From assembly GCA_014728085.1 (NCBI GenBank), contig WJMF01000069.1:1-64000 (forward strand): 64,000 nt of DNA, written 5' to 3'. Positions 42,857-52,177 of the stretch are shown here, one piece after another (position 1 is the first letter of the stretch; the number at the start of each line of letters is the position of its first letter). This DNA is from Candidatus Zhuqueibacterota bacterium. Lineage in GTDB: Bacteria > Zhuqueibacterota > Zhuqueibacteria > Residuimicrobiales > Oceaniaggregativiventaceae. The notes under the pieces were generated by a model that saw nothing but the letters and a program-made list of their open reading frames with translations, did not search any database and was not told the DNA's origin. Made by a program: the position numbers and the translations under genes.

Positions 42857-43635
42857 ATGCGTTGCTGCAAAAAGCAAGAGAAGGAAACCCTCTGGGGATC
42901 GATATGATCGATATACACGGTCATATTGGAAGATATGCCTTTGCAATACCGACTCTGAACGTCAAAAGTATTGTCGACTCGATGAACAAACTCGGTATTC
43001 AAAAAACGATTTGCAGCCATATGCATTGTATGGGACAAAATGCAGAAAATGGAAATGAAGAAGTTTATAAAGCGATTCAAGCCTATCCCGGTCGTATCGA
43101 AGGGTATATCTCCATCTATCCTTTCTCCCGTGAGCATGTTGAAATTGTGGTGAAAAAATGGTTAAAGGCAGGATTTGTTGGTATAAAACTTCACAATGCC
43201 AATGGTTTGCCTTATACCCACCCCCATCTGGAGCCGGCTTATAAAATCGCAAATCAACGTTACCTGCCGATTCTTTTTCATACCTGGGGCGATGAAAAGG
43301 AATTTGAAGAAATTGAAGAAATATCATCGAGTTACCAGAATCTCTCCATCCTTATGGCCCATTCCGGCGCCTGTAAAAAAGAAAAATATGCAGAGTTTGC
43401 CCTCAAACATCAAAATGTATATCTTGATGTTACCTTTAGCAGTGCACCCGCAGGATTGCTGGAATACTTTACTGAAAGGATCGGTGCCCAACGCATTGTG
43501 TGGGGATCAGATGTCTACTTTTTAAATCAGGCACAGCAGCTCGGCAAAGTGGTTGGTTGTAACCTGTCACAACAAGAGAAATCTCTCATTCTCTATAACA
43601 ATGCCAGACAACTTTTGGACCGTATTCAACGCTGA
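42853..43635 (+). CDS. Amidohydrolase-2 family hydrolase, intact partner
   Basis: 260 residues. The metal and catalytic motifs are present in order: MIDIHGHIGRYAF, ILFHTWGD, LMAHSGACKK and WGSDVYFL. The fold resembles ACMSD-type decarboxylases/hydrolases, and either C-C or C-N bond cleavage is possible. It is translationally coupled to the ligand-less partner upstream and is followed by a sodium symporter starting 16 bp after its stop. Confidence 0.85.
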   Translation: MNALLQKAREGNPLGIDMIDIHGHIGRYAFAIPTLNVKSIVDSMNKLGIQKTICSHMHCMGQNAENGNEEVYKAIQAYPGRIEGYISIYPFSREHVEIVVKKWLKAGFVGIKLHNANGLPYTHPHLEPAYKIANQRYLPILFHTWGDEKEFEEIEEISSSYQNLSILMAHSGACKKEKYAEFALKHQNVYLDVTFSSAPAGLLEYFTERIGAQRIVWGSDVYFLNQAQQLGKVVGCNLSQQEKSLILYNNARQLLDRIQR

Positions 43636-43651
43636 GACAGGGGATCAAAAT

Positions 43652-45226
43652 ATGGAACCAGGCAAGCTCTTGATGAATGAATGGATGATGATTCTCTTTT
43701 TTATCCTTTGCATAAGCTTTTGGGGATTTTATCTAAAAGAAAAAGCGGGGACCGACCTTTCCAGTTCTTTTCTCGCCGGCAGAAAAGTACCCGGCTTTAT
43801 CGGCTCGCTCTCAACGGTTGCCACCAACATGAATGCAAATGATTTTATCGGCGGGGCCGGAGCCGTGTATGCAATGGGCCTGGTGATGCTGCATCAAACC
43901 TATATCAACTGCCTGGTGATCCTGTTTCTCAGTCTCTTCCTTATGCGAAAACTGCGCCAGCATAATGTCTTCACATTGGGTGAATGGCTCCGTAAAAGAT
44001 ATAATAATAGTGTCGGAAATATGTACAGCATTATATGGGCTTTCATTTGGATGCTGTTTAATCTGGGCCTCTATATTTATGCCGGCGCCCTGGTCCTGCA
44101 TACGCTTGTCGGTTGGAATTTATATCTCTCTATCGTTATTCTCACTTTGATTGCAGCGACTTATACCCTTCTTGGCGGATTCGGAGCCGTTGTCGCCACT
44201 GATGTGGTGCAAATCTTTTTAATGTTTTTTCCCTTTATCTTTTTGGTCATTTTGATTTGGCAGCAAGTCGGCTCGCCCGGGGAACTGCTGGCAAGCTTGC
44301 CCGGCAATAAAGCGGATCTCTGGGGCAAAGAAACCCCTTTTGGCCACCTCGGAATAACGATTTTTGGCATGTTGTTCCTTTCTATAAGCTATTGGGGAGC
44401 AGAAGCGCAAATTTTACAACGCCCGCTTTCAACAAAAAATCCCAATCAAGCTGCGATCAGCTATATCGGTGCCGGGTTCTGGTATGCCTTGCTCTCTCCT
44501 CTGGTTATATTTATACCGGCACTGGCCGCAATTAAACTGTTTCCGGGTCTACCAAATAACGATTTCGCTGTCCCTATGCTTATCAAAACCTTTTTGCCCC
44601 CCGGATTGTACGGTATTACGATCGTGGGACTTTTGGCTGGTATCTTTTCCAGTTGTGATTCTCAAATCAATGCGTTTTGCACAATGTTTACAACTGACAT
44701 CTATAAAAGAATGATCAATCCAAAATGCCCGGAAAACAACCTTTTGAAAATTTCAAAAATATCAGGTGTGATTTTTACCCTCGCAGCCATTGGTACGGCC
44801 CTGATTTTTTCCTATGCTGAAAACGGGATGTTTCTGCTGGCCATCGGTATTCTCGCCACGATTATGCCCCCGTTCGGAGCCGTCACCATATTAGGGGCCA
44901 TATGGAAAAGGTCCAGTCCCCGGGCAGCATTTTCAGGCTTGATCGCCGGTTTTACAATTGCAATCATTTTGTTCGCTTTAGACCTGAGCGGAAAATTGAA
45001 TTTTTTGGCTCAAGATACGCTATTTTTCCGCGCAATGATTGCATTTTTAACAACAAGCTTTTATGTCGTGATAATTAGCCTGTTCGATTCGCATCATCAG
45101 AATGTGGATCAGAAAAAGGAAAAATTTTACACCAAACACTGGTTCAACAATCCCAATATCCTGGGACTCATTCTGGCAATTACGATAGTATTAATGTATA
45201 TATTGATTACAGTACTGAGTACATAG
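43652..45226 (+). CDS. Sodium:solute symporter (SSS family), cluster B
   Basis: About 524 residues from ATG 43652 (AGGGG upstream); a frame extending further upstream overlaps the amidohydrolase and is unlikely to be coding. About 13 membrane helices are seen. SSSFLAGRKVPGFIGSLSTV and NANDFIGGAGAVYAMG form the conserved first helix region, and SCDSQINAFCTMFTTDIYKR lies in a later helix/loop. It belongs to a different SSS branch from the cluster A symporter and lacks its inserts. It presumably supplies the substrate of the neighbouring hydrolases. Confidence 0.88.
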   Translation: MEPGKLLMNEWMMILFFILCISFWGFYLKEKAGTDLSSSFLAGRKVPGFIGSLSTVATNMNANDFIGGAGAVYAMGLVMLHQTYINCLVILFLSLFLMRKLRQHNVFTLGEWLRKRYNNSVGNMYSIIWAFIWMLFNLGLYIYAGALVLHTLVGWNLYLSIVILTLIAATYTLLGGFGAVVATDVVQIFLMFFPFIFLVILIWQQVGSPGELLASLPGNKADLWGKETPFGHLGITIFGMLFLSISYWGAEAQILQRPLSTKNPNQAAISYIGAGFWYALLSPLVIFIPALAAIKLFPGLPNNDFAVPMLIKTFLPPGLYGITIVGLLAGIFSSCDSQINAFCTMFTTDIYKRMINPKCPENNLLKISKISGVIFTLAAIGTALIFSYAENGMFLLAIGILATIMPPFGAVTILGAIWKRSSPRAAFSGLIAGFTIAIILFALDLSGKLNFLAQDTLFFRAMIAFLTTSFYVVIISLFDSHHQNVDQKKEKFYTKHWFNNPNILGLILAITIVLMYILITVLST

Positions 45227-45237
45227 AGGTAAATTCG

Positions 45238-45456
45238 ATGGCAAAAGAGGAATATGATTTAAAGATCTGGCTTCCGGGCTCAATTGTCCTTCTGGGGATC
45301 GGCTTTTTTACTATAGCAACCCCTTTCTTTACACAACTAGACCATCAAAGCCTCCTTCTGGATTTAATCTCCGGCGGCTTGTTGATCGCTATCGGATGTA
45401 TCGGCCTTTTAATCGGTAGGTCTTCGCAAAAGAAGGGACAAAGCGTTGACTCTTGA
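45238..45456 (+). CDS. Small two-helix membrane protein
   Basis: 72 residues with GAGGT before the ATG. Two hydrophobic helices (IVLLGIGFFTIATPFF and LISGGLLIAIGCIGLLIG) are joined by a short loop. No family is recognised. It begins 11 bp after the symporter stop and overlaps the rsgA start by 11 bp, so it is co-translated and may be a symporter accessory subunit. Confidence 0.65.
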   Translation: MAKEEYDLKIWLPGSIVLLGIGFFTIATPFFTQLDHQSLLLDLISGGLLIAIGCIGLLIGRSSQKKGQSVDS

Positions 45457-46453
45457 ACAGCTCGGCTGGGATGATTTCTTTGTGCAACAGATTCCTGCAA
45501 AGGATTTCGACCTGGTTGGCCGAATTTGCTCTGAATTTAAAAAAACCTACAAAGTATTATCTGATCAGGGTGAGTTTGAAGCGGTCATCCCCGGGAAATT
45601 TTACCATAATAGCCGGAATAAAAATCTTCCGGTGGTCGGAGACTGGGTTTTGGGTAAAAACATAAACGATAATCAAATCGTCATTACACACCTCCTCCCG
45701 AGAAAAAATAAATTTTCCCGTAAAATTAAAGGACACGGCCTTGAAGAACAGGTCATAGCTGCCAATTTAGATTATATTTTTATCGTTTCCGGATTGGATG
45801 ATGAATTTAACGTGCGCAGAATAGAGAGGTATATCCTCCAGTCGCAAAAAAGCAGTGCCCAACCCGTTCTGATATTGAACAAAGTGGATATTGACGACAA
45901 TATCAAAAGCAAGAGAGCCGCAATCCATAAATCATTTAAAAATACTCCTTCATTATTTATCAGCGCTCTAAAAAATAAAGGACTCTCGCAGATCAAAAAG
46001 CTGTTAAAAGATGGCAAAACCGGGGCCCTGTTGGGGTCTTCAGGCGTAGGGAAAAGCACGATAATAAATCGATTGATGAACAAAAACATTCAAAAAACAG
46101 CCGATCATAAGGGAAAATTTAGTCACGGCACACATATTACCACCCGCCGGGAGCTTTTTCTGTTACCTTCCGGTGGAATTTTGATCGACACTCCGGGCAT
46201 GAGGGAACTACAGCTTTGGGAGGGAGAAGAGAGTATTCAAACAGCCTTTCATGATATCACAGAACTGGCACAACACTGCCGCTTTATGGATTGCAATCAT
46301 CGACAAGAACCCGGTTGTGCGGTTAAAAAAGCAATTGAAAACGGAGAAATCGATTCGGAACGGCTTGATCACTTTATAAAGCTGAAAGAGGAAATTGATG
46401 AAACCCAAAAAGGGATTCAGTGGCATTCAAAACCGAAAAGAAAGCGGCGTTAA
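45446..46453 (+). CDS. rsgA: Ribosome small-subunit-dependent GTPase A
   Basis: 335 residues. An N-terminal OB fold precedes a circularly permuted GTPase domain: G4 LILNKVDID comes before G1 GSSGVGKSTI and G3 DTPGMREL. The C-terminal zinc-binding module reads CRFMDCNHRQEPGC. It checks the decoding centre of maturing 30S subunits. It starts with TTG at 45446, with GAAGGG upstream. Confidence 0.93.
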   Translation: MTLEQLGWDDFFVQQIPAKDFDLVGRICSEFKKTYKVLSDQGEFEAVIPGKFYHNSRNKNLPVVGDWVLGKNINDNQIVITHLLPRKNKFSRKIKGHGLEEQVIAANLDYIFIVSGLDDEFNVRRIERYILQSQKSSAQPVLILNKVDIDDNIKSKRAAIHKSFKNTPSLFISALKNKGLSQIKKLLKDGKTGALLGSSGVGKSTIINRLMNKNIQKTADHKGKFSHGTHITTRRELFLLPSGGILIDTPGMRELQLWEGEESIQTAFHDITELAQHCRFMDCNHRQEPGCAVKKAIENGEIDSERLDHFIKLKEEIDETQKGIQWHSKPKRKRR

Positions 46454-46576
46454 GCGTATTCCTGTTTTACCGCTCGGAAGGATAAATCATGTAGGAACAT
46501 ATTTGAATAATTTTTGTTATAACTATTGAATAATCTTTTTTTTTGACGTATCTTTTTTGTTTAATTTAAGAAAGCA

Positions 46577-46996
46577 ATGATAGAATCTGGCACCATAATT
46601 TCTATAGAGAATGAACTCGCCACGGTCAAGATACACCGTGGGGAAAAGTGTGAGAGTTGTCATCTGTGTGATTCTTTTGGTTCCAACGAGATGAACCTGG
46701 TTGCCCTTAATCAAGCCGGAGCAGGTATTGGGGACATTGTTGATATTAAAGTAGAACCCGAAAAAGTGATCAAGCACTCGCTTTTAATCTTCATCCTGCC
46801 GATTATAGCTATGATTTTTGGTTATTGGATCGGTATAACCCTGGTCCCGGAAGCAAGCGGTGAAGGAAGTGGAATACTGGGGGCTTTTATTGCGTTGCTC
46901 CTTGTCTTTATAATCATCCGGCTTTATAATCATCACTATTCAAGAAATGAAAAATGTGCTGCAAAAATAATAGGATTCTCAAGTGACCATTCATAA
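46577..46996 (+). CDS. rseC: RseC/SoxR-reducing-system family membrane protein
   Basis: 139 residues. An N-terminal beta domain with a Cys cluster (KCESCHLCDSFG) precedes two membrane helices (SLLIFILPIIAMIFGYWIG and GILGAFIALLLVFIIIRLY). This matches RseC, which in proteobacteria works with the Rnf complex or sigma-E control; redox function in this group is inference. Its end overlaps the start of porU by 14 bp. Confidence 0.85.
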   Translation: MIESGTIISIENELATVKIHRGEKCESCHLCDSFGSNEMNLVALNQAGAGIGDIVDIKVEPEKVIKHSLLIFILPIIAMIFGYWIGITLVPEASGEGSGILGAFIALLLVFIIIRLYNHHYSRNEKCAAKIIGFSSDHS

Positions 46997-49900
46997 ATTG
47001 ATATTTTTGCTTTTCTTGTTATTTCCGGCAATTCTGGTATTTCCGCAAACCAGTGATATTAAAATCCTGTCTGCCAGGGATAACAGTCTGGTTGTGGAAT
47101 TTTCACCACAGGAATGGCAGCAACACACCAAAAAGCTGGACAATAAAACATATTCAAAGTTTGCTTTCAAAGGTGCAGAAATGATGGGCGAGCCCGGATC
47201 GCCTCAGATTCCGGTCAAAGTGTTCACACTGGGAATTCCAGAAAACGCATCCACAGAGATCGAAATTGTCGATTTGACATTCGAAGAAATCAACAATGTT
47301 CTACTGTTACCGGTGCCGTTTTCCTCCAATAAATCTCTTGGCACAGCTTTTAGTTACGTACCTGTACAAAATATTTACGCTTCTGCCGACGCCCTTCCGG
47401 CGGATCATGTTGTTACCGGTGATCCCTTTATTTTCCGCAGCCAAACCGTACAAAAATTGGTTTTGCAACCCCTGCAATTTTTCCCCGCACAAAAAAAGAT
47501 TAAAAAAATCAACCGGATGACCATACGAATAGGGTTTTCAAATCACTATAGCCGTTCGTTCCAGCCGATGAAAGATGAACACTTTTATCAGAACCTGCTG
47601 AATTATGAACAAGCAAAAAAATGGCGCCACAGTCAACCCAGACCCAAACGTTCCACCTATAAACTGGACCCCGATGCCTGGTACAAGCTCACCATCCAGG
47701 GTGATGGAAGCGGTGGAAAAGAAGGGATTTACAAGGTTACGGCATCCCAACTGCAAGACGCCGGTATACCTGTCGGTTCCATAGACCCCCGCACCCTGCA
47801 GCTCTATAACAATGGTGGTAAACCCTTGCCCGTGGACATCAGCATACCACGCCCGGATAGTTTGATCGAAAACCCAATCCAGGTTGTTGGTGAAGAAGAC
47901 GGCGCCCTGAATGCCGGCGATTATATTCTGTTCTACGGACGATCTCTTGAAGGTGTGGAATACAATCAGAGTATAGGGGAATACGATCATTATATTAATC
48001 CCTATTCCCATGAAAATGTATACTGGCTGACCTTTGGTAAGGGTGCCGGTAAAAGAATCGCAAAACGCCCCTCTCTGTCTACCGAGGGTCTCACCCCCGA
48101 ACCCGGTTTTCGTCAAACTGTTTTTTGGGAACAGGAAAAGCATAATATCTTCGGTTCCGGCAGAGACTGGTTTGGATATCAAATGGGTAAAATCCAAAAA
48201 TCATTTACCCACACCTTCGAGACCCCTGATGCGACGGCAGATGACAGTACAGTTGTCCGGTTTCAATTAGCGGTTGTCACCAACGGTCTGCATCCCTTTC
48301 GCTTTTTTGTGAACGAGACCTTTCTTTCCGAAACCAGTATCCGGGGATACTCCACCAGGAACAACTATAATTATGTTCTGGACGATGTAACCTTGAGCAA
48401 GCAGAGCCTCATAGACCGCGATCAAAGCAATCTGGTGATCGAATACCCCGTGGAATCGGATTTATTCATCTCCTACGTCGATTGGGTAGAGATAGAATAC
48501 GACCGTCAGTTTATCGCCAAAGATGAACAGCTTGTTTTTACCAGTCCGCCGGAAAACAAAATTGCACATTATCAAATCGAGGGCTTTGCCGGCAATAATA
48601 TTCGCATCCTCGATATTTCAGATATTTCTTCCATTGAAGAAATCGAAAACACCCTCATTCAGAACAAAAATGTATCGTTCGCCGAGCAGGCGACCGATTT
48701 GGTTCCGACAAAATATATTGCCTTTACCCCGGCTGCCTATCGTTCTGTATCCGCAATTGAAAGAGAAGACAGAACGGATTTGCGCTCTGCCCGCTCTGCG
48801 GATTATATCATCATTACGCACGAAAAGTTTATTCAACAGGCACAAGAGTTGGCAAGTCTGAGAGAGACTTATTCAACTCAACGTCTCGAAACACAAGTTG
48901 TAACGATTTCTTCAGTTTTCAATGAATTTGGCTGGGGTATCCCGGATGTGGCTGCCATCAGAGATTTTCTCGCCTGGGCTGACAAACACTGGAATGCTCC
49001 CCAATACGTTCTCCTTTTTGGGGATGGCCACTATGATTACAAAAATATTTTAAACTTCAATACACCAAATCTTATTCCCCCCTTTGAAACCAGAGACCGT
49101 CATGAAAATTATTCCAGAACGTCTGATGATTGGTTTACCTATACGAAAGGAACCACAGCCGGCATGCAGATGGCAATCGGACGGATTCCGGTTCAATCGA
49201 TTGCTACGGCGCAAGCGGTTGTGCAAAAAATCATACAATATGAAACAGATGAAAGCTTTGGCGACTGGCGTAAAGTGTTGACCATAATAGGTGATGACGA
49301 GCTGGGAGAATATGGTGAAGAACTTGAGCACACCCGCCAGGCAGAAACACTTGCTGAAAGTCATGTTCCGGCAACTTTTGATATCGAAAAAATTTACCTC
49401 ATGGAATACCCGCCGGTTCGTACGGCAAGCACAACAGGAATAACCAAACCAACGGCAACCGAAGATCTTTTACACCGGATTAATCGGGGTACTCTGGTTT
49501 TGAACTTTATCGGACATGGCAACGACGAACTCTGGACCCATGAACACCTCCTGACCAGAACAGGCGATTTCGACCGTATTCAAAATGAAAATCGCCTTCC
49601 TTTAATTGTCGCTGCGACTTGCGAATTTGCTTACTGGGATCAACCCCAAAAACAAAGCTTTGCAGAAGATTTACTCAATGTCGCCGGCCGTGGTGCGGTA
49701 GGCCTCATCGCCTCCTCGCGGGCAGCTTTTTCCTCCGACAATGCCGCCTACAACTATGCACTTTATGATAAACTCTTTTCACCCTATCAAAGCAGCGGCA
49801 TGACCGAAAGGATCGGAATGGCCTCTCTGCTGGCAAAACAAAACACATTGAGCCGCGACAACAAGGAAAAATACCATGTTTTGGGTGACCCCACTTTGAG

Positions 49901-50963
49901 ATTACGCGCTCCCCGTTATCGCGCAATTATCGAAACTATCGAGCCGGATACCATCCAGGCCTTGCGGAAAACCAAAGTGACCGGACACATTGAAAAGGAT
50001 AATGCCCTGTGGAATGATTATAATGGCAAAATTTATCTGAGGATTATGGATTCCAAAAACAGGAAAACCTATGAAACAGAAGGAGGCTTGTCAATAAGCT
50101 ACCTGCTACCCGGCAATGGACTCTTTCGCGGCAGCGCTGATGTTGAAAATGGACACTTTGCGGCGGATTTTATCGTCCCCAAAGACATATCCTATGGAGG
50201 ATCGCAAGGCAAAATCAGCGTCTATTTCTGGAATCAGTCGGCAGAAGGAACCGGTTATAGAGAAAAATTGATGGTCGGGGGTACAGCAAAAAACCTGATC
50301 GATCATACCGGCCCCTACATACGTGCCTATTTTCATCAACCCAATTTTTCTGCTGGAGATTATATACGTCCCAGCGATACTTTGCATGTAGAAATCAGCG
50401 ATTCTCTCAGCGGTATCAATATTACCGGTGAAATCGGCCACCAAATCAACATGACCTTTGACAATGATATCTTGAATTCGAGAAATATTACCGATTTTTT
50501 TGAATATGATCCAAACAGTTATATTACCGGGAAAATACACTATCCGCTCTATAATCTCTCCCTGGGTAAGCATCAGGTGGAAATTAAAGCATGGGACAAT
50601 TCGAACAACTCTTCTATCTATGAAACCTGGTTTACCGTTGTTGAAGATTCAATCCTGAAAATCCGCGACCTGCTAACCTACCCGAATCCGATGACAGAAG
50701 AAACAGCGTTTTGTTTTGAAATCACTCAGGATGCAAACGTATCGATCAAGGTATTCAGCCTGGCAGGAAGGCTATTAAAAACATTTCATCCAGTTTATAC
50801 TCAGGCCGGCTATAACGTTCTGCCCGAACGCTGGGACGGCACAGACGAGGAAGGTGACTATCTCGCCAATGGTGTCTATCTCTATAAATTAACCGCAAAA
50901 TCATCCTGGGAAGGCAAGGAGCATAAAATCAACAAAATCGGAAAAGTCATTATCGCACGTTAG
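46983..50963 (+). CDS. porU: C25 (gingipain-type) cysteine protease, probable PorU sortase
   Basis: 1326 residues from a GTG with AGGA upstream. A signal peptide (MTIHKLIFLLFLLFPAILVF) is followed by a propeptide-like beta region containing DGSGGKEGIYKVTASQLQDA, a hallmark of PorU sequences. The C25 catalytic domain spans roughly residues 600-930, with His845 (LNFIGHGNDELW) and Cys880 (VAATCEFAYWD) matching the gingipain dyad. The C-terminus (YPNPMTEETAFCFEIT, WDGTDEEGDYLANGVYLYKL) is the FlgD/CTD-like fold found at the end of PorU. PorU cleaves type IX cargo sorting domains and anchors cargo at the cell surface. The window also encodes a candidate cargo (58638 onward). A secreted C25 protease is the alternative. 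Confidence 0.8.
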   Translation: MTIHKLIFLLFLLFPAILVFPQTSDIKILSARDNSLVVEFSPQEWQQHTKKLDNKTYSKFAFKGAEMMGEPGSPQIPVKVFTLGIPENASTEIEIVDLTFEEINNVLLLPVPFSSNKSLGTAFSYVPVQNIYASADALPADHVVTGDPFIFRSQTVQKLVLQPLQFFPAQKKIKKINRMTIRIGFSNHYSRSFQPMKDEHFYQNLLNYEQAKKWRHSQPRPKRSTYKLDPDAWYKLTIQGDGSGGKEGIYKVTASQLQDAGIPVGSIDPRTLQLYNNGGKPLPVDISIPRPDSLIENPIQVVGEEDGALNAGDYILFYGRSLEGVEYNQSIGEYDHYINPYSHENVYWLTFGKGAGKRIAKRPSLSTEGLTPEPGFRQTVFWEQEKHNIFGSGRDWFGYQMGKIQKSFTHTFETPDATADDSTVVRFQLAVVTNGLHPFRFFVNETFLSETSIRGYSTRNNYNYVLDDVTLSKQSLIDRDQSNLVIEYPVESDLFISYVDWVEIEYDRQFIAKDEQLVFTSPPENKIAHYQIEGFAGNNIRILDISDISSIEEIENTLIQNKNVSFAEQATDLVPTKYIAFTPAAYRSVSAIEREDRTDLRSARSADYIIITHEKFIQQAQELASLRETYSTQRLETQVVTISSVFNEFGWGIPDVAAIRDFLAWADKHWNAPQYVLLFGDGHYDYKNILNFNTPNLIPPFETRDRHENYSRTSDDWFTYTKGTTAGMQMAIGRIPVQSIATAQAVVQKIIQYETDESFGDWRKVLTIIGDDELGEYGEELEHTRQAETLAESHVPATFDIEKIYLMEYPPVRTASTTGITKPTATEDLLHRINRGTLVLNFIGHGNDELWTHEHLLTRTGDFDRIQNENRLPLIVAATCEFAYWDQPQKQSFAEDLLNVAGRGAVGLIASSRAAFSSDNAAYNYALYDKLFSPYQSSGMTERIGMASLLAKQNTLSRDNKEKYHVLGDPTLRLRAPRYRAIIETIEPDTIQALRKTKVTGHIEKDNALWNDYNGKIYLRIMDSKNRKTYETEGGLSISYLLPGNGLFRGSADVENGHFAADFIVPKDISYGGSQGKISVYFWNQSAEGTGYREKLMVGGTAKNLIDHTGPYIRAYFHQPNFSAGDYIRPSDTLHVEISDSLSGINITGEIGHQINMTFDNDILNSRNITDFFEYDPNSYITGKIHYPLYNLSLGKHQVEIKAWDNSNNSSIYETWFTVVEDSILKIRDLLTYPNPMTEETAFCFEITQDANVSIKVFSLAGRLLKTFHPVYTQAGYNVLPERWDGTDEEGDYLANGVYLYKLTAKSSWEGKEHKINKIGKVIIAR

Positions 50964-52053
50964 CCCCTGATGTTAAGACGTGCTGAATCTCATGCAAAAA
51001 CCGCCTTTTGGCGGTTTGTACCCACCGCAGATAAGCTTCATAGCTAATATTCCGGGACAAGGCGTCATCAATACTTTCCCGGTCGAATCGATTCGCCGCC
51101 CTGCCCAGTTTCGCATTATCATTTAAATCATATGCATTGATAATCTGATCATAGTGCTTTGAAACCGGAATGACCACGATCGGTTTTTTCAAACAAAGCG
51201 CCTCACAGGCAGTTTCAAATCCTCCGGTGGTGATTACAGCTTTTGAAGTGGCCATGGCCTCTAAAAATCGATCGCCATTTAACTGATAAAAGATTACATT
51301 TTCAAGAGCTTCAAGTCTCTCCGGTACTTTTGACCGATCCCAAAAACATATACTCTTCAGATCGGGGTTTTTTTGATGAAGCGAAATGATATCGCGGCTA
51401 TAGCCATCATTCAGGATATAAAAGAGATAATGACTGTAATTCCGAACGGATAATTTCAGGATATAATCGCGCAACAAAGGAGGCATAACCACAATCTTCT
51501 TGTGGCGACCACCGGATAAGGGATAAAACGAAAGCGCTAAAAGCCGTTCTGCCCCGATTGCTGTAATTCGTGTAACCATTTTTGCCGCCCATTTGTTTAT
51601 TGCCCTACCCGGAGGAAATCGGAAACCAGGATGAAGGAATAAATACTGATGCCCGACACAAATAACAGGACTTTGCGGCCGGTATAACAACGAATAAAAG
51701 CCCGCAAGCGGCTCAAAAAAATTGATGATAATATCCGGGCGTGTCCTTTGTACCGTTTTTTGCATACAGCGTACGGACTTGATATAACGACCGATTTGCC
51801 AACATGTGGACAATAAAGAAACAAAGGCTTTAATCGAACGGTTTTGTGAATCCCGAATATAATTTGGACTGTCGTAATAGACAAGAGTTGTATTTATTTT
51901 TTTAATAAAATAGTCGGGAATCGTTCTTTGCGGACTCTGTCCGGTCATGACGCCGACAAGCTTGTGCCCTGCGGCGTTTAAAATTTCCTGTAATGCCAGC
52001 GCCTGTGTCAGATGACCTCTGCCCTCGCCCTGTACAATGAATAAAAATTTCAT
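50950..52053 (-). CDS. GT1/MurG-like glycosyltransferase
   Basis: About 367 residues, starting at ATG 52053 (MKFLFIVQGEGRGHLTQALA); the frame extends to 52134 but the family start is here. The Gly-rich N-terminal loop GEGRGHLTQ and the C-terminal TTGGFETACEALCLKKPIVV donor site are those of GT-B fold glycosyltransferases of the Glyco_trans_1_3 type. Donor and acceptor are unknown; a cell-envelope glycan or lipid is plausible. Its 3' end overlaps the convergent porU tail by 14 bp. Confidence 0.78.
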   Translation of the reverse strand: MKFLFIVQGEGRGHLTQALALQEILNAAGHKLVGVMTGQSPQRTIPDYFIKKINTTLVYYDSPNYIRDSQNRSIKAFVSLLSTCWQIGRYIKSVRCMQKTVQRTRPDIIINFFEPLAGFYSLLYRPQSPVICVGHQYLFLHPGFRFPPGRAINKWAAKMVTRITAIGAERLLALSFYPLSGGRHKKIVVMPPLLRDYILKLSVRNYSHYLFYILNDGYSRDIISLHQKNPDLKSICFWDRSKVPERLEALENVIFYQLNGDRFLEAMATSKAVITTGGFETACEALCLKKPIVVIPVSKHYDQIINAYDLNDNAKLGRAANRFDRESIDDALSRNISYEAYLRWVQTAKRRFLHEIQHVLTSGANVR

Positions 52054-52177
52054 CTCTTTTTTCAAAAGTCCGAAACCTATACAACTAAAACAAACTTGAC
52101 AAATAAATTGATTGATAAATCGGGATCTATTCATTATATATTAATATCTTGTCAGATCGGAATCTCATCTGACCGCT

